Below, piece by piece: positions 55,951 to 64,000 of a DNA stretch of 64,000 nucleotides. The DNA is from Pseudoalteromonas sp. G4 (GTDB taxonomy: Bacteria; Pseudomonadota; Gammaproteobacteria; Enterobacterales; Alteromonadaceae). The DNA is taken from NCBI RefSeq assembly GCF_028875915.1, contig NZ_JAPEHW010000004.1:1-64000 (forward strand). Reading direction: 5' to 3'. The position numbers and the translations under genes are program-made. How positions within the stretch are numbered: the stretch's first letter is position 1; each line of letters opens with the position of its first letter. A model generated the notes under the pieces. That model searched no databases. It had not been told where the DNA came from and worked only from the letters and a program-made list of their open reading frames with translations.

Positions 55951-56384
55951 GTGGTAAATAGTATTGTTTATCTCAGTAAAGCTAATCAATAGTTTACTGA
56001 ACAAGAGTTACAAGATCTGTGTGCTGATTTTGCGGAAAAAAATAAACTGTTTAATATCACAGGTTTTTTATATTTCAAAAATGGTATGTTTTTGCAATAC
56101 ATCGAAAGTTCTGACGATGCTGTTAAAACCCTTTTATAAACGCTTAAAAAAGATGATCGCCATACAATTTATTTTGAGTGTAGTTTTAATACGTTTTCTT
56201 CATATGTTTTCCATCTTGGCAAATGAACTGGTTAACGCTTAATCCTGGTATTAGTGAATCAAATCAACAACTGCTGATAAATACTATTCAGTTTATTGTG
56301 AATATGGATTTAAGCGAAGGAAATCATTTAGAAACAATTAAAGATTTAGTTTTGCGAGTAAGAGATACAATATATTGTTTATAA
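55951..56384 (+). pseudogene. Decayed BLUF-domain blue-light photoreceptor gene
   Basis: Conceptual translation reads MVNSIVYLSKANQ, stop, FTEQELQDLCADFAEKNKL, then NITGFLYFKNGMFLQYIES, SDDAVKTLL, stop, LKKDDRHTI, with the C-terminal part continued in a shifted frame (WQMNWLTLNPG...). This is the BLUF pattern: Tyr in I-V-Y-L-S-K-A, Asn in NITG, Gln in F-L-Q-Y-I-E and the D-x-R-H segment. The protein is broken by stop codons at 55990 (TAG) and 56137 (TAA) and at least one frameshift near 56205-56220. The 434-nt length matches a stand-alone BLUF protein of about 140 residues. A terminator follows shared with asd. Confidence 0.8.
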
Positions 56385-56413
56385 AAAAGCCATTACTTTT
56401 GTAATGGCTTTTT
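56382..56413. terminator. Terminator between BLUF remnant and asd
   Basis: AAAAAAGCCATTAC and GTAATGGCTTTTTT form a 14-bp stem with a 4-nt loop. It is bidirectional: seven bases before the asd end on the minus strand. Confidence 0.85.
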
Positions 56414-56419
56414 TACTTA

Positions 56420-57526
56420 TTAATCTGTGATGATTCGCAGCATTCTGCGAAGTGGCTCTGCGGCGCCCCAAAGTAGCTGGTCACCAACAGTAAATGCACT
56501 GATATATTCAGGGCCCATCGATAATTTACGAATTCGACCAACCGGAATAGACAAGGTACCAGTTACATTTACTGGTGTCAGTTCTTTACTTGTAACATCA
56601 CGCTCATTAGGAACAACTTTAACCCATTCATTATGCGACGCTAAAATCGATTCAATTTCTTCAACAGAAATGTCTTTTTTAAGTTTAATGGTCATTGCTT
56701 GCGAGTGACAACGCATTGCGCCAATACGCACACATAACCCATCTACAGGGATTGGTTGTTTATTGCTGCCGAGAATTTTGTTGGCTTCTACTTGCGCTTT
56801 CCATTCTTCTTTACTTTGACCTGACGGCATAGGCACATCAATCCATGGAATTAAGCTACCTGCTAATGGCACACCAAATTGATCGGTTGGTAGTGAATCT
56901 GATTTAATTTTTTCAGAAACAAGTTTATCAACTTCTAAAATAGCCGAAGCAGGATCGAGTTTATCAGCAACTTCTTTATGAATTTCACCCATCTGTGCAA
57001 TAAGTTCTTTCATATTGCGCGCGCCTGCACCTGATGCTGCTTGATATGTCATAGGGCTCACCCATTCAATCAAATCTTGCTCAAACAGACCGCCAAGGGC
57101 TAATAACATAAGAGAGACAGTACAGTTACCACCAACAAATGTTTTAACGCCCTGCTCTAACCCTTGCTTAATCACATCAAGGTTTACAGGGTCGAGCACA
57201 ATAATACTGTCATCAGCCATACGAAGAGCAGAAGCAGCATCAATCCAGTAGCCATCCCAGCCTGTTTCACGTAAACCAGGGTACACTGCTTTAGTATAAT
57301 CGCCACCTTGGCAAGTTAAGATAATATCCATTTTTGCAAGTTCGTTAACGTCACTTGCATCAAGAAGTGGTTTTGCATCGCCTGCGATATCAGGACCAAG
57401 CTGACCGGTTTGTGAGGTGGTAAAAAAGGTCGCATCAATTTTATTAAAATCACCTTCTTGTTGCATGCGCTCCATTAATACGGAGCCAACCATACCACGC
57501 CAACCGACTAAACCAACTTTTAACAT
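56420..57526 (-). CDS. asd: Aspartate-semialdehyde dehydrogenase
   Basis: A 368-residue NADP-dependent dehydrogenase reducing aspartyl phosphate to the semialdehyde, precursor of lysine, diaminopimelate, threonine and methionine. The N-terminal [17 protein letters not shown] nucleotide-binding motif and [12 protein letters not shown] with the catalytic Cys are seen. [18 protein letters not shown] carries the substrate His region. This is the Gram-negative type with the characteristic insertion. It is transcribed alone. Confidence 0.97.
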   Translation of the reverse strand: MLKVGLVGWRGMVGSVLMERMQQEGDFNKIDATFFTTSQTGQLGPDIAGDAKPLLDASDVNELAKMDIILTCQGGDYTKAVYPGLRETGWDGYWIDAASALRMADDSIIVLDPVNLDVIKQGLEQGVKTFVGGNCTVSLMLLALGGLFEQDLIEWVSPMTYQAASGAGARNMKELIAQMGEIHKEVADKLDPASAILEVDKLVSEKIKSDSLPTDQFGVPLAGSLIPWIDVPMPSGQSKEEWKAQVEANKILGSNKQPIPVDGLCVRIGAMRCHSQAMTIKLKKDISVEEIESILASHNEWVKVVPNERDVTSKELTPVNVTGTLSIPVGRIRKLSMGPEYISAFTVGDQLLWGAAEPLRRMLRIITD

Positions 57527-57664
57527 AATTCAAATTCCTAAATAAAATGTAATAACTTTTTGATGCGTGAGAGTTATTAATGTTCTGCATTTGGGCAGAA
57601 ATTCGAATCTATCATTTAGACTTCTAGAAATCTACCGTATAACTGGGATTGTTGAAAAAATATC

Positions 57665-57697
57665 ATAAAAAAAGCCCAACAATTGTTGAGCTTTTTG
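57665..57697 (-). terminator. Terminator after the TonB-dependent receptor gene
   Basis: AAAAAGC-CAACAATTGTTG-GCTTTTT forms a stem interrupted by one mismatch pair, with a T run leftward. It lies about 60 nt beyond the receptor stop. Confidence 0.7.
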
Positions 57698-57754
57698 GCT
57701 AGGTATATAAATACGCTAGGTTTAGTTGAAAGTCACTGGTTTTAGTGTCGGTTA

Positions 57755-60481
57755 TTAAAACTCATATGAAAAATCTAAACTGATTTCCGTTGGCATTTCT
57801 TTTTGACGAATTAGCACGTCATTTTGCTCAACTTCAAAGTCTTGACCTAACACATTCTTAACTTTAAACGTAATTGTCGAGTTAAAGTTAGGATAATAAC
57901 TATAAACAACATCCAATGAATTAATTGGTTGTTCATAGGCATCATCAAAGTTATTAACACCTGCCGCTAAGATACGGTCACCAAATACGTTATAAATTAC
58001 AGACGCTTGATGATTACCATTATGCGAATCATAGTTAAGCTGTAAGTTTGCTACGTATTTAGAGTGCCCTGTCATACGACGTTCTAAATTTGTTAAATCA
58101 CCACGTTGACTCTCAAGAATAGTTACTTCAGAGTCACTCACTGTGATGTTACCTGATGTAAAGAACGCACCACCTAACATATCGGCGTGTAGTTCTGTCA
58201 TCCATTCTGCTTCAATACCATAAACAACTGCGTTGTCTGCATTATCAAATTGCAGTGTGAAACGACCATCACTTTCTGTTAATAGTGCTTCAATTGGGCT
58301 GTCGATATCTTTGTAGAAAGCACCAATTGAGTAGTTATCACCACTTTCAAGGTAGAACTCTACACGGGCATCAAAGTTATCAAGGTAACTTGATTCAAGA
58401 TATGGATTACCCAAAGTACGGTAATCTGTTAATGGATCTTGATACTGTACCGGAGTAAGTTCACGTAAATCAGGGCGAACCACTGTGTTACCGTAACCAA
58501 ATCGCACTTGATATGTATCTTGGCTATAGGTCATTGATAATGAACCAAAATAGTCATCTTCTAAAACAGTTGCTTGTTCGATTGCTTCACTGCTTAGCTT
58601 ATCTGCAAGCAATGATGGGTCGAACGCACTTCGTGAAAACGCTAAAGCTACTTGACGGAAGTCTTCGTAACGCACACCACCACTTAAACGCCAATTATTA
58701 TTAATGGTGTAATCAAATGCACCAAAATAAGCATCAATCATCTGTGCTGCAAGGTAATCGTCAGCTGTTGGTTCTTGGAAAAGAATTTCAACATCTGTGT
58801 TATCAACCATGCTATCGTTACTAAAGTAACTGCCAATATTTAATGCTTGATCTTCACTTTGCGCTAACTCAAGTTGTTGTGTTTGTGCAAAACGGTAGTT
58901 GAAGAAATCGGTACGGTAATCACGCGTTTTTTCGATAAAGTAACCACCACCAGAGAGCTCTAAATCAGACCCTGCAAAGTAGAATACTTTATTAACATTA
59001 AGACCCCAGTTTTCTACCTGATCTTCCATATCAACGAAGCGGTATAGATACGGGTTACCACCAAGCGAACCATTATAGAAAGTGCGTTGGTACTGGCCAT
59101 TTTGATACTCATCACGAACTGTGATTTCTAGTTCACCTGGGATCTCAGTGGTTGCTGTTGAATCAGTATAATGCCAATCTACACCGAAGCCATCTAGTAA
59201 ACCCCAAGTTAAGTTATGCTGGCCACGTACTTGAAGAATATCAAGTTGGCGCTCTTCAAACGAAGTAGTGTGACTACGCTGAACCTGACCATCTTCGATA
59301 CTTAACGACTTTGAAGGTTCTTGATAAATTGCAACTGATGCTTCATCTTCAGTATCACGAAGTTGCATATAAGTTGCTGTTAAATCATGGCCATCTAACT
59401 TATAACCTAAGTTAAACGAGGTATTTAGCTTGATATTATTCTTAGTCGATTGCTTATTATTTTTGGCAGAATAACATGCGAATGTATTCGTCGAACAATC
59501 ACCCGTTGCAGCTGCGTCAACCGCAGAAAGTACCGCTGAAAATTCTTCAGAATTTGACCATTCATTGTCATAAGCAACACTTGCTAAAAAGCCAAGTGAA
59601 CCACCAAAGCCAAATAGATCATCAAAACGGTCGCCGTAAACAGCTTTTACACCAAAATCAGGATTTAAACTTTCTTTCGTTAATCCATAATCACGTGGCA
59701 ATGCTTTAATTAAGTCTTTATTAAGCGCAATTGCAGCATCTTGACCAATGTCACTGCCAAGTGCTTTAGATTCAACATCGCGAATATTACGAATAGAAAT
59801 ATCAGAAAGGCCGTTTACATAGCGATTAAGCGCAGCGCGCACTATACCAGGCATTGCACGTGAACCATCATCTGTGCCTAGCCAATCATCGCTACCACCT
59901 TCATAGGTATAGCCTTTGTCGTTGGTATCTTTGTAGCTGGCACCAATATCCACTTTGAATACACGTTCATTAGGAATACTTTTAGTACGAATATTCACAT
60001 CACCACCACCAAACGCTGCTGGCATATTCGGTGAATACGCTTTTTGAACTGATAGTGATTCAATGATACTTGATGGGAAAATATCAAGTGGAATTACGCT
60101 ACGTGTTAAGTCTGGACTAGGTACTGATGCACCATTTAAACGCACACTAGAATAACGCTCACCAAGACCACGTACGTAGATAAACTTATCGTTAACTAAG
60201 CTTAAACCTGTTACACGACGAAGTGCAGAAGCTGCATCTGAATCACCGGTACGTGAAATCTGCTCAGCACCCATGATGTCGGCAACGAAAGCTTGGTTTT
60301 TACGCTCTTCAATTACTGCACTTGCACTGCCTTTTAACCGGCTTGCTGTAGCAACAACTTCTTCAATTTCCTGTTGTACTTGTGCTTGTTCATTATCATC
60401 TGCAATTGAGGAAAATGACGAAAACGCACAAAGCACTGAAAGCGTGACTAAATTAGCTTTAAATTGCTTTTTTGGTTTCAT
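57755..60481 (-). CDS. TonB-dependent outer membrane receptor
   Basis: A 908-residue outer membrane receptor. The start at 60481 (GAGGA upstream) gives a signal peptide ending SIADD-like; a further 19 residues from 60538 are unlikely. A TonB-box-like EEVVATA is near residue 39. The plug domain has SALRRVTGLSLVNDKFIYVRGLGERYSSVRLNGASVPSPD and AAFGGGDVNIRTK. The barrel ends with the aromatic SLDFSYEF. This plug subtype occurs widely in Caulobacterales and Alteromonadales receptors whose substrates are poorly known. It follows the beta-helix lipoprotein gene by 77 nt, both leftward, and the set is downstream of tonB and a TPR gene. Confidence 0.9.
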   Translation of the reverse strand: MKPKKQFKANLVTLSVLCAFSSFSSIADDNEQAQVQQEIEEVVATASRLKGSASAVIEERKNQAFVADIMGAEQISRTGDSDAASALRRVTGLSLVNDKFIYVRGLGERYSSVRLNGASVPSPDLTRSVIPLDIFPSSIIESLSVQKAYSPNMPAAFGGGDVNIRTKSIPNERVFKVDIGASYKDTNDKGYTYEGGSDDWLGTDDGSRAMPGIVRAALNRYVNGLSDISIRNIRDVESKALGSDIGQDAAIALNKDLIKALPRDYGLTKESLNPDFGVKAVYGDRFDDLFGFGGSLGFLASVAYDNEWSNSEEFSAVLSAVDAAATGDCSTNTFACYSAKNNKQSTKNNIKLNTSFNLGYKLDGHDLTATYMQLRDTEDEASVAIYQEPSKSLSIEDGQVQRSHTTSFEERQLDILQVRGQHNLTWGLLDGFGVDWHYTDSTATTEIPGELEITVRDEYQNGQYQRTFYNGSLGGNPYLYRFVDMEDQVENWGLNVNKVFYFAGSDLELSGGGYFIEKTRDYRTDFFNYRFAQTQQLELAQSEDQALNIGSYFSNDSMVDNTDVEILFQEPTADDYLAAQMIDAYFGAFDYTINNNWRLSGGVRYEDFRQVALAFSRSAFDPSLLADKLSSEAIEQATVLEDDYFGSLSMTYSQDTYQVRFGYGNTVVRPDLRELTPVQYQDPLTDYRTLGNPYLESSYLDNFDARVEFYLESGDNYSIGAFYKDIDSPIEALLTESDGRFTLQFDNADNAVVYGIEAEWMTELHADMLGGAFFTSGNITVSDSEVTILESQRGDLTNLERRMTGHSKYVANLQLNYDSHNGNHQASVIYNVFGDRILAAGVNNFDDAYEQPINSLDVVYSYYPNFNSTITFKVKNVLGQDFEVEQNDVLIRQKEMPTEISLDFSYEF

Positions 60482-60516
60482 AATTAAATCCTCTAAACCG
60501 ATAGTACATATAAATT

Positions 60517-60536
60517 GGTGTGGCAGTTGCCACACC
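60517..60536 (-). other. Perfect hairpin between lipoprotein and receptor genes
   Basis: GGTGTGGCA and TGCCACACC form a 9-bp GC-rich stem with a 2-nt loop in the 77-nt gap before the receptor gene. No T run follows leftward. It might shield the upstream message or lower receptor expression relative to the lipoprotein; this is inference. Confidence 0.5.
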
Positions 60537-60558
60537 ATAACTGAATACTTGGCTTAGA

Positions 60559-62166
60559 TTATTGACCAGCGCGTGCTAATGAAGCTTTAACAAACTCAGC
60601 CCAATCGCCAGTTGCACCTTCTTGGATTGCACCTACGTAGCCTGCGTTATCAAAGAATGAATTAACTTCGCTCATGTCTTTAGCAACGGTTGTTACTGCA
60701 TTACCATCTTTATCCATCATTGCTGATTTAGTAGAAACGCCATCTGCTGCAAAGATGTTATCGAAGCTTGCAAAACCGATGTTTTGGTTATTGCTACCTG
60801 CAGCAAACCATGCAGCCATATCAAAACCTGCTAAGTCACCTTCTAGTGCTGTGTTTACTTCTTCAAATTGAAGACCACATGCAAAGATTGCACTTTCGAA
60901 CTTGATGTCACCGTTTTTAGCATTTGCGTGAACACCCGCAGCGCCTGACTTGTCTTTTTCATTGTATAAGTCTAAACATGCAGAACCTGATTCAGTTGAA
61001 GAGTTAGCAAATAGGATATTAGCCATGTGTGCTTTACCCCATTCTTTCATTTCCATACCCGCGCCAGTACGACGACCTTCTGCACCTTCTGAACCTGTAC
61101 CAATTACAGTCGCATTTGCAATAATTGGGCTTGAAACTGTTGTTACTAGGCCTTGACCATCAGCAGAAAGTGGATCTTTCTTCGCGCCATCTGTTTCAAA
61201 ACCGTGGTTACCATATTGTTTTGAGTGAACAAGGATGTATTGACCCATACCTTTCCAACCTTCATCCCAGTCAACACCGTCATCACCCGTTTCAGTTACA
61301 ACAATGTGCTTAAGGTTTACAGAACCACCAAATAATTCGATACCATCATCAAAACCGTTGTGAACATGTACATAATCAATTGTTGTACCTGAACCTACAG
61401 CATTTAGCGTTAGACCGTTCAGTTCATCACCTTCAACACCATAACCTGCGTATTTGATAACAATATGCTTTAAGATACCGCTGTTATCTTGTGGGTCGTT
61501 ACCACCGTAGTATGAAACAATACCTTCAGCAGTGTGGTTACATAGATCTTGTGATGCTGAATCAGCAGAACAACGGATTGAATGACCACGGCCATTTACC
61601 TGAATACCACCCCAGTCGCCGATTTGTGCAGTTGTTGCATCGTCACCATCTACTTCTGCAATTGACGTGAAAACGATCGGCTTGTCTACTTCACCGATTG
61701 CTTCAATATTTGCACCACGTGCAATACGGATAAAGCTTTCAGGCTTTGTAAACGCAATGGTAGCGCCAGCTTCAATTGAAAGCGTAGGACCGTTATCATC
61801 GATTGTAGCGCCTGTTGATGTATCGACATCTTTACCGATGAATAATGCACCTTCAAATACGTGCGCACCGCCATTTTCAAGACGAGGAATAACGAAAGAG
61901 CTTGTGATATCTTTTGCGTTACTTGCGAAAGCTTGGCTATAAACACAATTTACGCCTTCTGCTTCGCCTGTGAACTCAGCACCATCTAGTGTGTAAGTTG
62001 CACATGAAATTTCTTCTACTGGTGTACCTGTGCTTGGGTTTGTTACAGAGTTGTCTACGCTGTTATCAATTGTTGTTGGTGTAATATTGATATCGCCACC
62101 GCCACAACCTGCAAGTGTTAATGCTGACGCAACCATGCTCACTTTAAATAAACCAGAAAGTTTCAT
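60559..62166 (-). CDS. Surface lipoprotein with parallel beta-helix repeats
   Basis: A 535-residue lipoprotein (lipobox LAGC, Cys21). After a low-complexity Asn/Thr/Ser/Val linker the body shows repeated coils with G-G-I-Q-V-N-G-R-G-H, LKHIVIKYAGYG, DYVHVHNGFDDGIELFGGSVNLKHIVVTETGDDGVDWDEG and ANATVIG, typical of right-handed parallel beta-helices (pectate-lyase-like). Asp-rich turns suggest calcium binding. Four Cys are present in two pairs. It sits upstream of a TonB-dependent receptor in the same transcript. A role as a substrate-capturing partner of the receptor is inferred from context only; catalytic activity is not shown. Confidence 0.75.
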   Translation of the reverse strand: MKLSGLFKVSMVASALTLAGCGGGDINITPTTIDNSVDNSVTNPSTGTPVEEISCATYTLDGAEFTGEAEGVNCVYSQAFASNAKDITSSFVIPRLENGGAHVFEGALFIGKDVDTSTGATIDDNGPTLSIEAGATIAFTKPESFIRIARGANIEAIGEVDKPIVFTSIAEVDGDDATTAQIGDWGGIQVNGRGHSIRCSADSASQDLCNHTAEGIVSYYGGNDPQDNSGILKHIVIKYAGYGVEGDELNGLTLNAVGSGTTIDYVHVHNGFDDGIELFGGSVNLKHIVVTETGDDGVDWDEGWKGMGQYILVHSKQYGNHGFETDGAKKDPLSADGQGLVTTVSSPIIANATVIGTGSEGAEGRRTGAGMEMKEWGKAHMANILFANSSTESGSACLDLYNEKDKSGAAGVHANAKNGDIKFESAIFACGLQFEEVNTALEGDLAGFDMAAWFAAGSNNQNIGFASFDNIFAADGVSTKSAMMDKDGNAVTTVAKDMSEVNSFFDNAGYVGAIQEGATGDWAEFVKASLARAGQ

Positions 62167-62368
62167 TGTTTTCTCCGTTGATAGTTTTAAGCTTTTTCGC
62201 TTTTGTGTGCTTATGCACTAATTTAGAATTGCGTATACGTTAGAGGGTTTATGTGTCAAATGGGTTACACTTAATTAACGTGTCGATGACAGTTTCTTGT
62301 CAGATTTTTTAAAATTGTGAATTTGAAGCTGTTGTATGGCAATTTTCGGAAGTTGCTGATTTACAATG

Positions 62369-62394
62369 AAATAAGGGACCATATAGGTCCCTTA
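62369..62394 (-). terminator. Terminator-like hairpin after the TPR gene
   Basis: TAAGGGACC and GGTCCCTTA form a 9-bp stem with a 5-nt loop, 35 nt beyond the leftward TPR stop codon. Only a short T stretch follows, so it is a weak terminator. Confidence 0.55.
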
Positions 62395-62427
62395 GAGGTT
62401 GATTACAAATTTTATTTTATAAAACTA

Positions 62428-63726
62428 TTACAGATACGCCTTGCTTAATGTGTCTTTATCAAGTTTTTCACGTTTCACATATTGCAACCATTGTTGAGCA
62501 AGTCGTTCTGCTTTTTTAAATTTCTTTGCTTGTTCAAAGGCTAATATAGACGCATCAAAGTTTTCTAAATTATATTGCGCCATACCAAGCGCAATATACG
62601 CATTAGATTCTTGCTTCAATCCACCTTTATCTAGGGCTTCACGTGCTGAATCAGCAGCTTCATCAAACAATTCTAAATTAAGATAAACTTCTGCTAAGCG
62701 GCGATCATACTCACCACTTTCTGTTTGTTTTGCCGCAGCAATAAAATATGGCACTGCTTTTTTATCTTCTCGTGCTTGCATATAGGCTTCTGCTACAAAA
62801 ATAAGGTTTTTCGCAGATTTCTCAATGTTGCCTTGCTCAAAACCTAGCTCCATTGCATTTGCTGCTTTGTATGCCAGACCCGAATACATATAGATTTGCG
62901 CAAGGTTTTTGAGTTTTGTACCGTCATTCAAAAAACCGCGTTGTTTTGCTGTTTCGATTAATGCAAGTTGTTTATTATCTTGACCAATTTCGCCATACAT
63001 ACCCGCTAGTTGCACCCAATATTCTGGCTTATCGAAACGTAGAACCATCTCTTCAAGTACGCGTACTACCTCTTTTGGTTGGTTTAATGAATAGTAAGAA
63101 GCACGTAATAATATATACCAGTTCTCTTTAACATCTTTATTTTCAGCATCATGTAAATTGATTGCCGTATTAATAAATTGAACTGCACTTTTATAATCTT
63201 TGGCCTGGTAACTCGCGTTTGCTTTTAATTCGTAATAATTTGCTTGAGGTGGTTTCGTATTGAGCGATTCCCACTGATTTAAATAACTAATTACTTTGTC
63301 AAACTGACCTTCCGCCATGGCAAGTTGTGCCAACGAAAAAATGGTATTTAATTTTAAGCTTTCTGGTATTGGGTCTTGTTTCACGACGTTTTCAAAAGCA
63401 GCCATAGCGTCGCTAACACGATTTTCATTGTAATAAATAAAACCGTAAAAGTTATACATCATCGCTATTTCATAGCTGTTCATACTTGACGATTTTTTCT
63501 TAACGATATCAAGCGCTTCAATACCCGCTGCAACATCTCCATCATCAGCAAGTTTTTGGGCACGTGCCAATTGTGTGTACACTTTGTTACGAAGTGCAGG
63601 TACACGCTTTGTTTTCACTTCTTCAGCCTGAACAGAAGCAAATTCGGTATTAAAAATTGCATCGCTTAGTGGCGCGCCAAATACACAACTCACTAATGCA
63701 ATACTAATTAAATTTCTTTTCAACAT
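62428..63726 (-). CDS. TPR-repeat periplasmic protein of the TonB2-type cluster
   Basis: A 432-residue exported protein with a signal peptide (about 1-35). The body is a chain of about ten TPR-like helical pairs (NFYGFIYYNENRVSDAMAAFENVV, YIALGMAQYNLENFDASILAFEQAKK). It lies directly after tonB in the same direction, as TPR proteins often do in TonB2-type exbBD-tonB clusters of Vibrio and Alteromonadales. A scaffold role in TonB energy transduction is suggested by that association, not by the sequence itself. The gap to tonB holds a hairpin. Confidence 0.8.
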   Translation of the reverse strand: MLKRNLISIALVSCVFGAPLSDAIFNTEFASVQAEEVKTKRVPALRNKVYTQLARAQKLADDGDVAAGIEALDIVKKKSSSMNSYEIAMMYNFYGFIYYNENRVSDAMAAFENVVKQDPIPESLKLNTIFSLAQLAMAEGQFDKVISYLNQWESLNTKPPQANYYELKANASYQAKDYKSAVQFINTAINLHDAENKDVKENWYILLRASYYSLNQPKEVVRVLEEMVLRFDKPEYWVQLAGMYGEIGQDNKQLALIETAKQRGFLNDGTKLKNLAQIYMYSGLAYKAANAMELGFEQGNIEKSAKNLIFVAEAYMQAREDKKAVPYFIAAAKQTESGEYDRRLAEVYLNLELFDEAADSAREALDKGGLKQESNAYIALGMAQYNLENFDASILAFEQAKKFKKAERLAQQWLQYVKREKLDKDTLSKAYL

Positions 63727-63783
63727 TGTAATTCAACCTAACTCTATTTATTTATACACACTTAACAGCGTTTAAAGTTCAGG

Positions 63784-63814
63784 GTTAAGGCAATGAAATC
63801 TTTCATTGCCTTAA
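63784..63814. terminator. Inverted repeat after tonB
   Basis: TTAAGGCAATGAAA and TTTCATTGCCTTAA form a 14-bp perfect stem with a 2-nt loop between tonB and the TPR gene. No T run follows; it may reduce read-through or mark the end of the tonB message. Confidence 0.5.
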
Positions 63815-63818
63815 ACGA

Positions 63819-64000
63819 TTAGCCATTAATTTGGAACGTAATCTTGTTTTGTACACCGGCTACTTCTACTGCTTCACCATTTACAACACGTGGTTTGTAT
63901 TTAAACTTAAGTGCCGCATCCATGGCTGCACGATTAAATATCTCTTCTGGTTCTGCCTGTATTACCCGAGGAGCAGACACAGTACCTGACTTAGTTACTG
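63819..64000 (-). CDS. tonB: TonB C-terminal domain (partial gene, 5' end beyond the window)
   Basis: The last 60 codons of a leftward gene. The sequence has RAAMDAALKFKYKPRVVNGEAVEV and ends VAGVQNKITFQING, the beta-strand end of a TonB C-terminal domain that contacts TonB boxes of receptors. The N-terminal membrane anchor and Pro-rich spacer lie outside. The A-A-L-K-F-K-Y-K-P segment is typical of TonB2-type proteins. The receptor and TPR genes downstream fit a functional cluster. Confidence 0.85.
   Translation of the reverse strand, partial: VTKSGTVSAPRVIQAEPEEIFNRAAMDAALKFKYKPRVVNGEAVEVAGVQNKITFQING

Noticed and set aside
55964..56242. Open frame of 92 codons on the plus strand
   Set aside because: It lies in another frame of the decayed BLUF gene; its start has no biological support and the BLUF motifs are in the overlapping frame.

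Overview
The window looks like a chromosomal segment of a marine gammaproteobacterium of the order Alteromonadales, most likely Pseudoalteromonas or a close relative. This is inferred from the AT-rich DNA, the histidine operon with a His-rich attenuator, an NAD-type isocitrate dehydrogenase, several secreted S9, M61 and HtrA-like peptidases, DUF3192/DUF3718/DUF898 proteins, and a TonB system beside a large TonB-dependent receptor. No rRNA, tRNA, CRISPR array, insertion sequence or prophage was seen. Most of the DNA is core genome.

Layout. 1-5.5 kb: a membrane M48 peptidase with a DUF898 partner, an arginase-family hydrolase, a periplasmic solute-binding-like protein and a thioesterase. 5.6-9 kb: dnaK-dnaJ behind a heat-shock promoter. 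9-11.8 kb: a lipoprotein, a chemoreceptor with a multi-helix membrane sensor, and a small thioredoxin-like protein. 11.8-18.95 kb: hisGDCBHAF(IE), preceded by a hisL leader and attenuator. 19.4-23.8 kb: two small proteins, an asparagine-synthetase-like protein and dGTPase. 24-31.3 kb: an OmpA-like barrel coupled to a 2088-residue Ig-repeat lipoprotein. 31.8-34.5 kb: HU, ilvH, a broken ilvI and an ilv leader with attenuator. 34.7-44 kb: S9 peptidase, NAD-isocitrate dehydrogenase, an unknown 543-residue protein, DUF3192 protein, xni, ppnN and a diguanylate cyclase. 44-50.3 kb: M61 and HtrA-like proteases and a COG3014-ycfL-lpoB-glycine-zipper envelope operon. 50.4-57.5 kb: deaD, a secreted EEP-type phosphodiesterase, DUF5329 and DUF3718 proteins, folE, small membrane proteins, a decayed BLUF photoreceptor gene and asd. 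57.7-64 kb: TonB-dependent receptor, beta-helix lipoprotein, TPR protein and the end of a tonB gene.

The most notable observations are lesions. hisF has lost the codons for its N-terminal strand, including the catalytic Asp of the RIIPCLDV motif; its ribosome binding site and GTG start remain but are out of frame. ilvI is split by a deletion of about 25 nt that removes the conserved GGG segment. If both are real, they predict loss of histidine synthesis and, without a second acetolactate synthase, loss of isoleucine/valine synthesis, although both attenuators look intact. A BLUF gene close by is also decayed.

The best candidates for little-described systems are two cell-surface units. One is the OmpA-barrel plus giant Big2 lipoprotein, whose genes abut with no spacer. 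The other is the beta-helix lipoprotein plus TonB-dependent receptor next to a TPR/TonB energising module, which may be a two-part outer-membrane uptake machine. I saw no clear defence system, biosynthetic cluster or mobile element.
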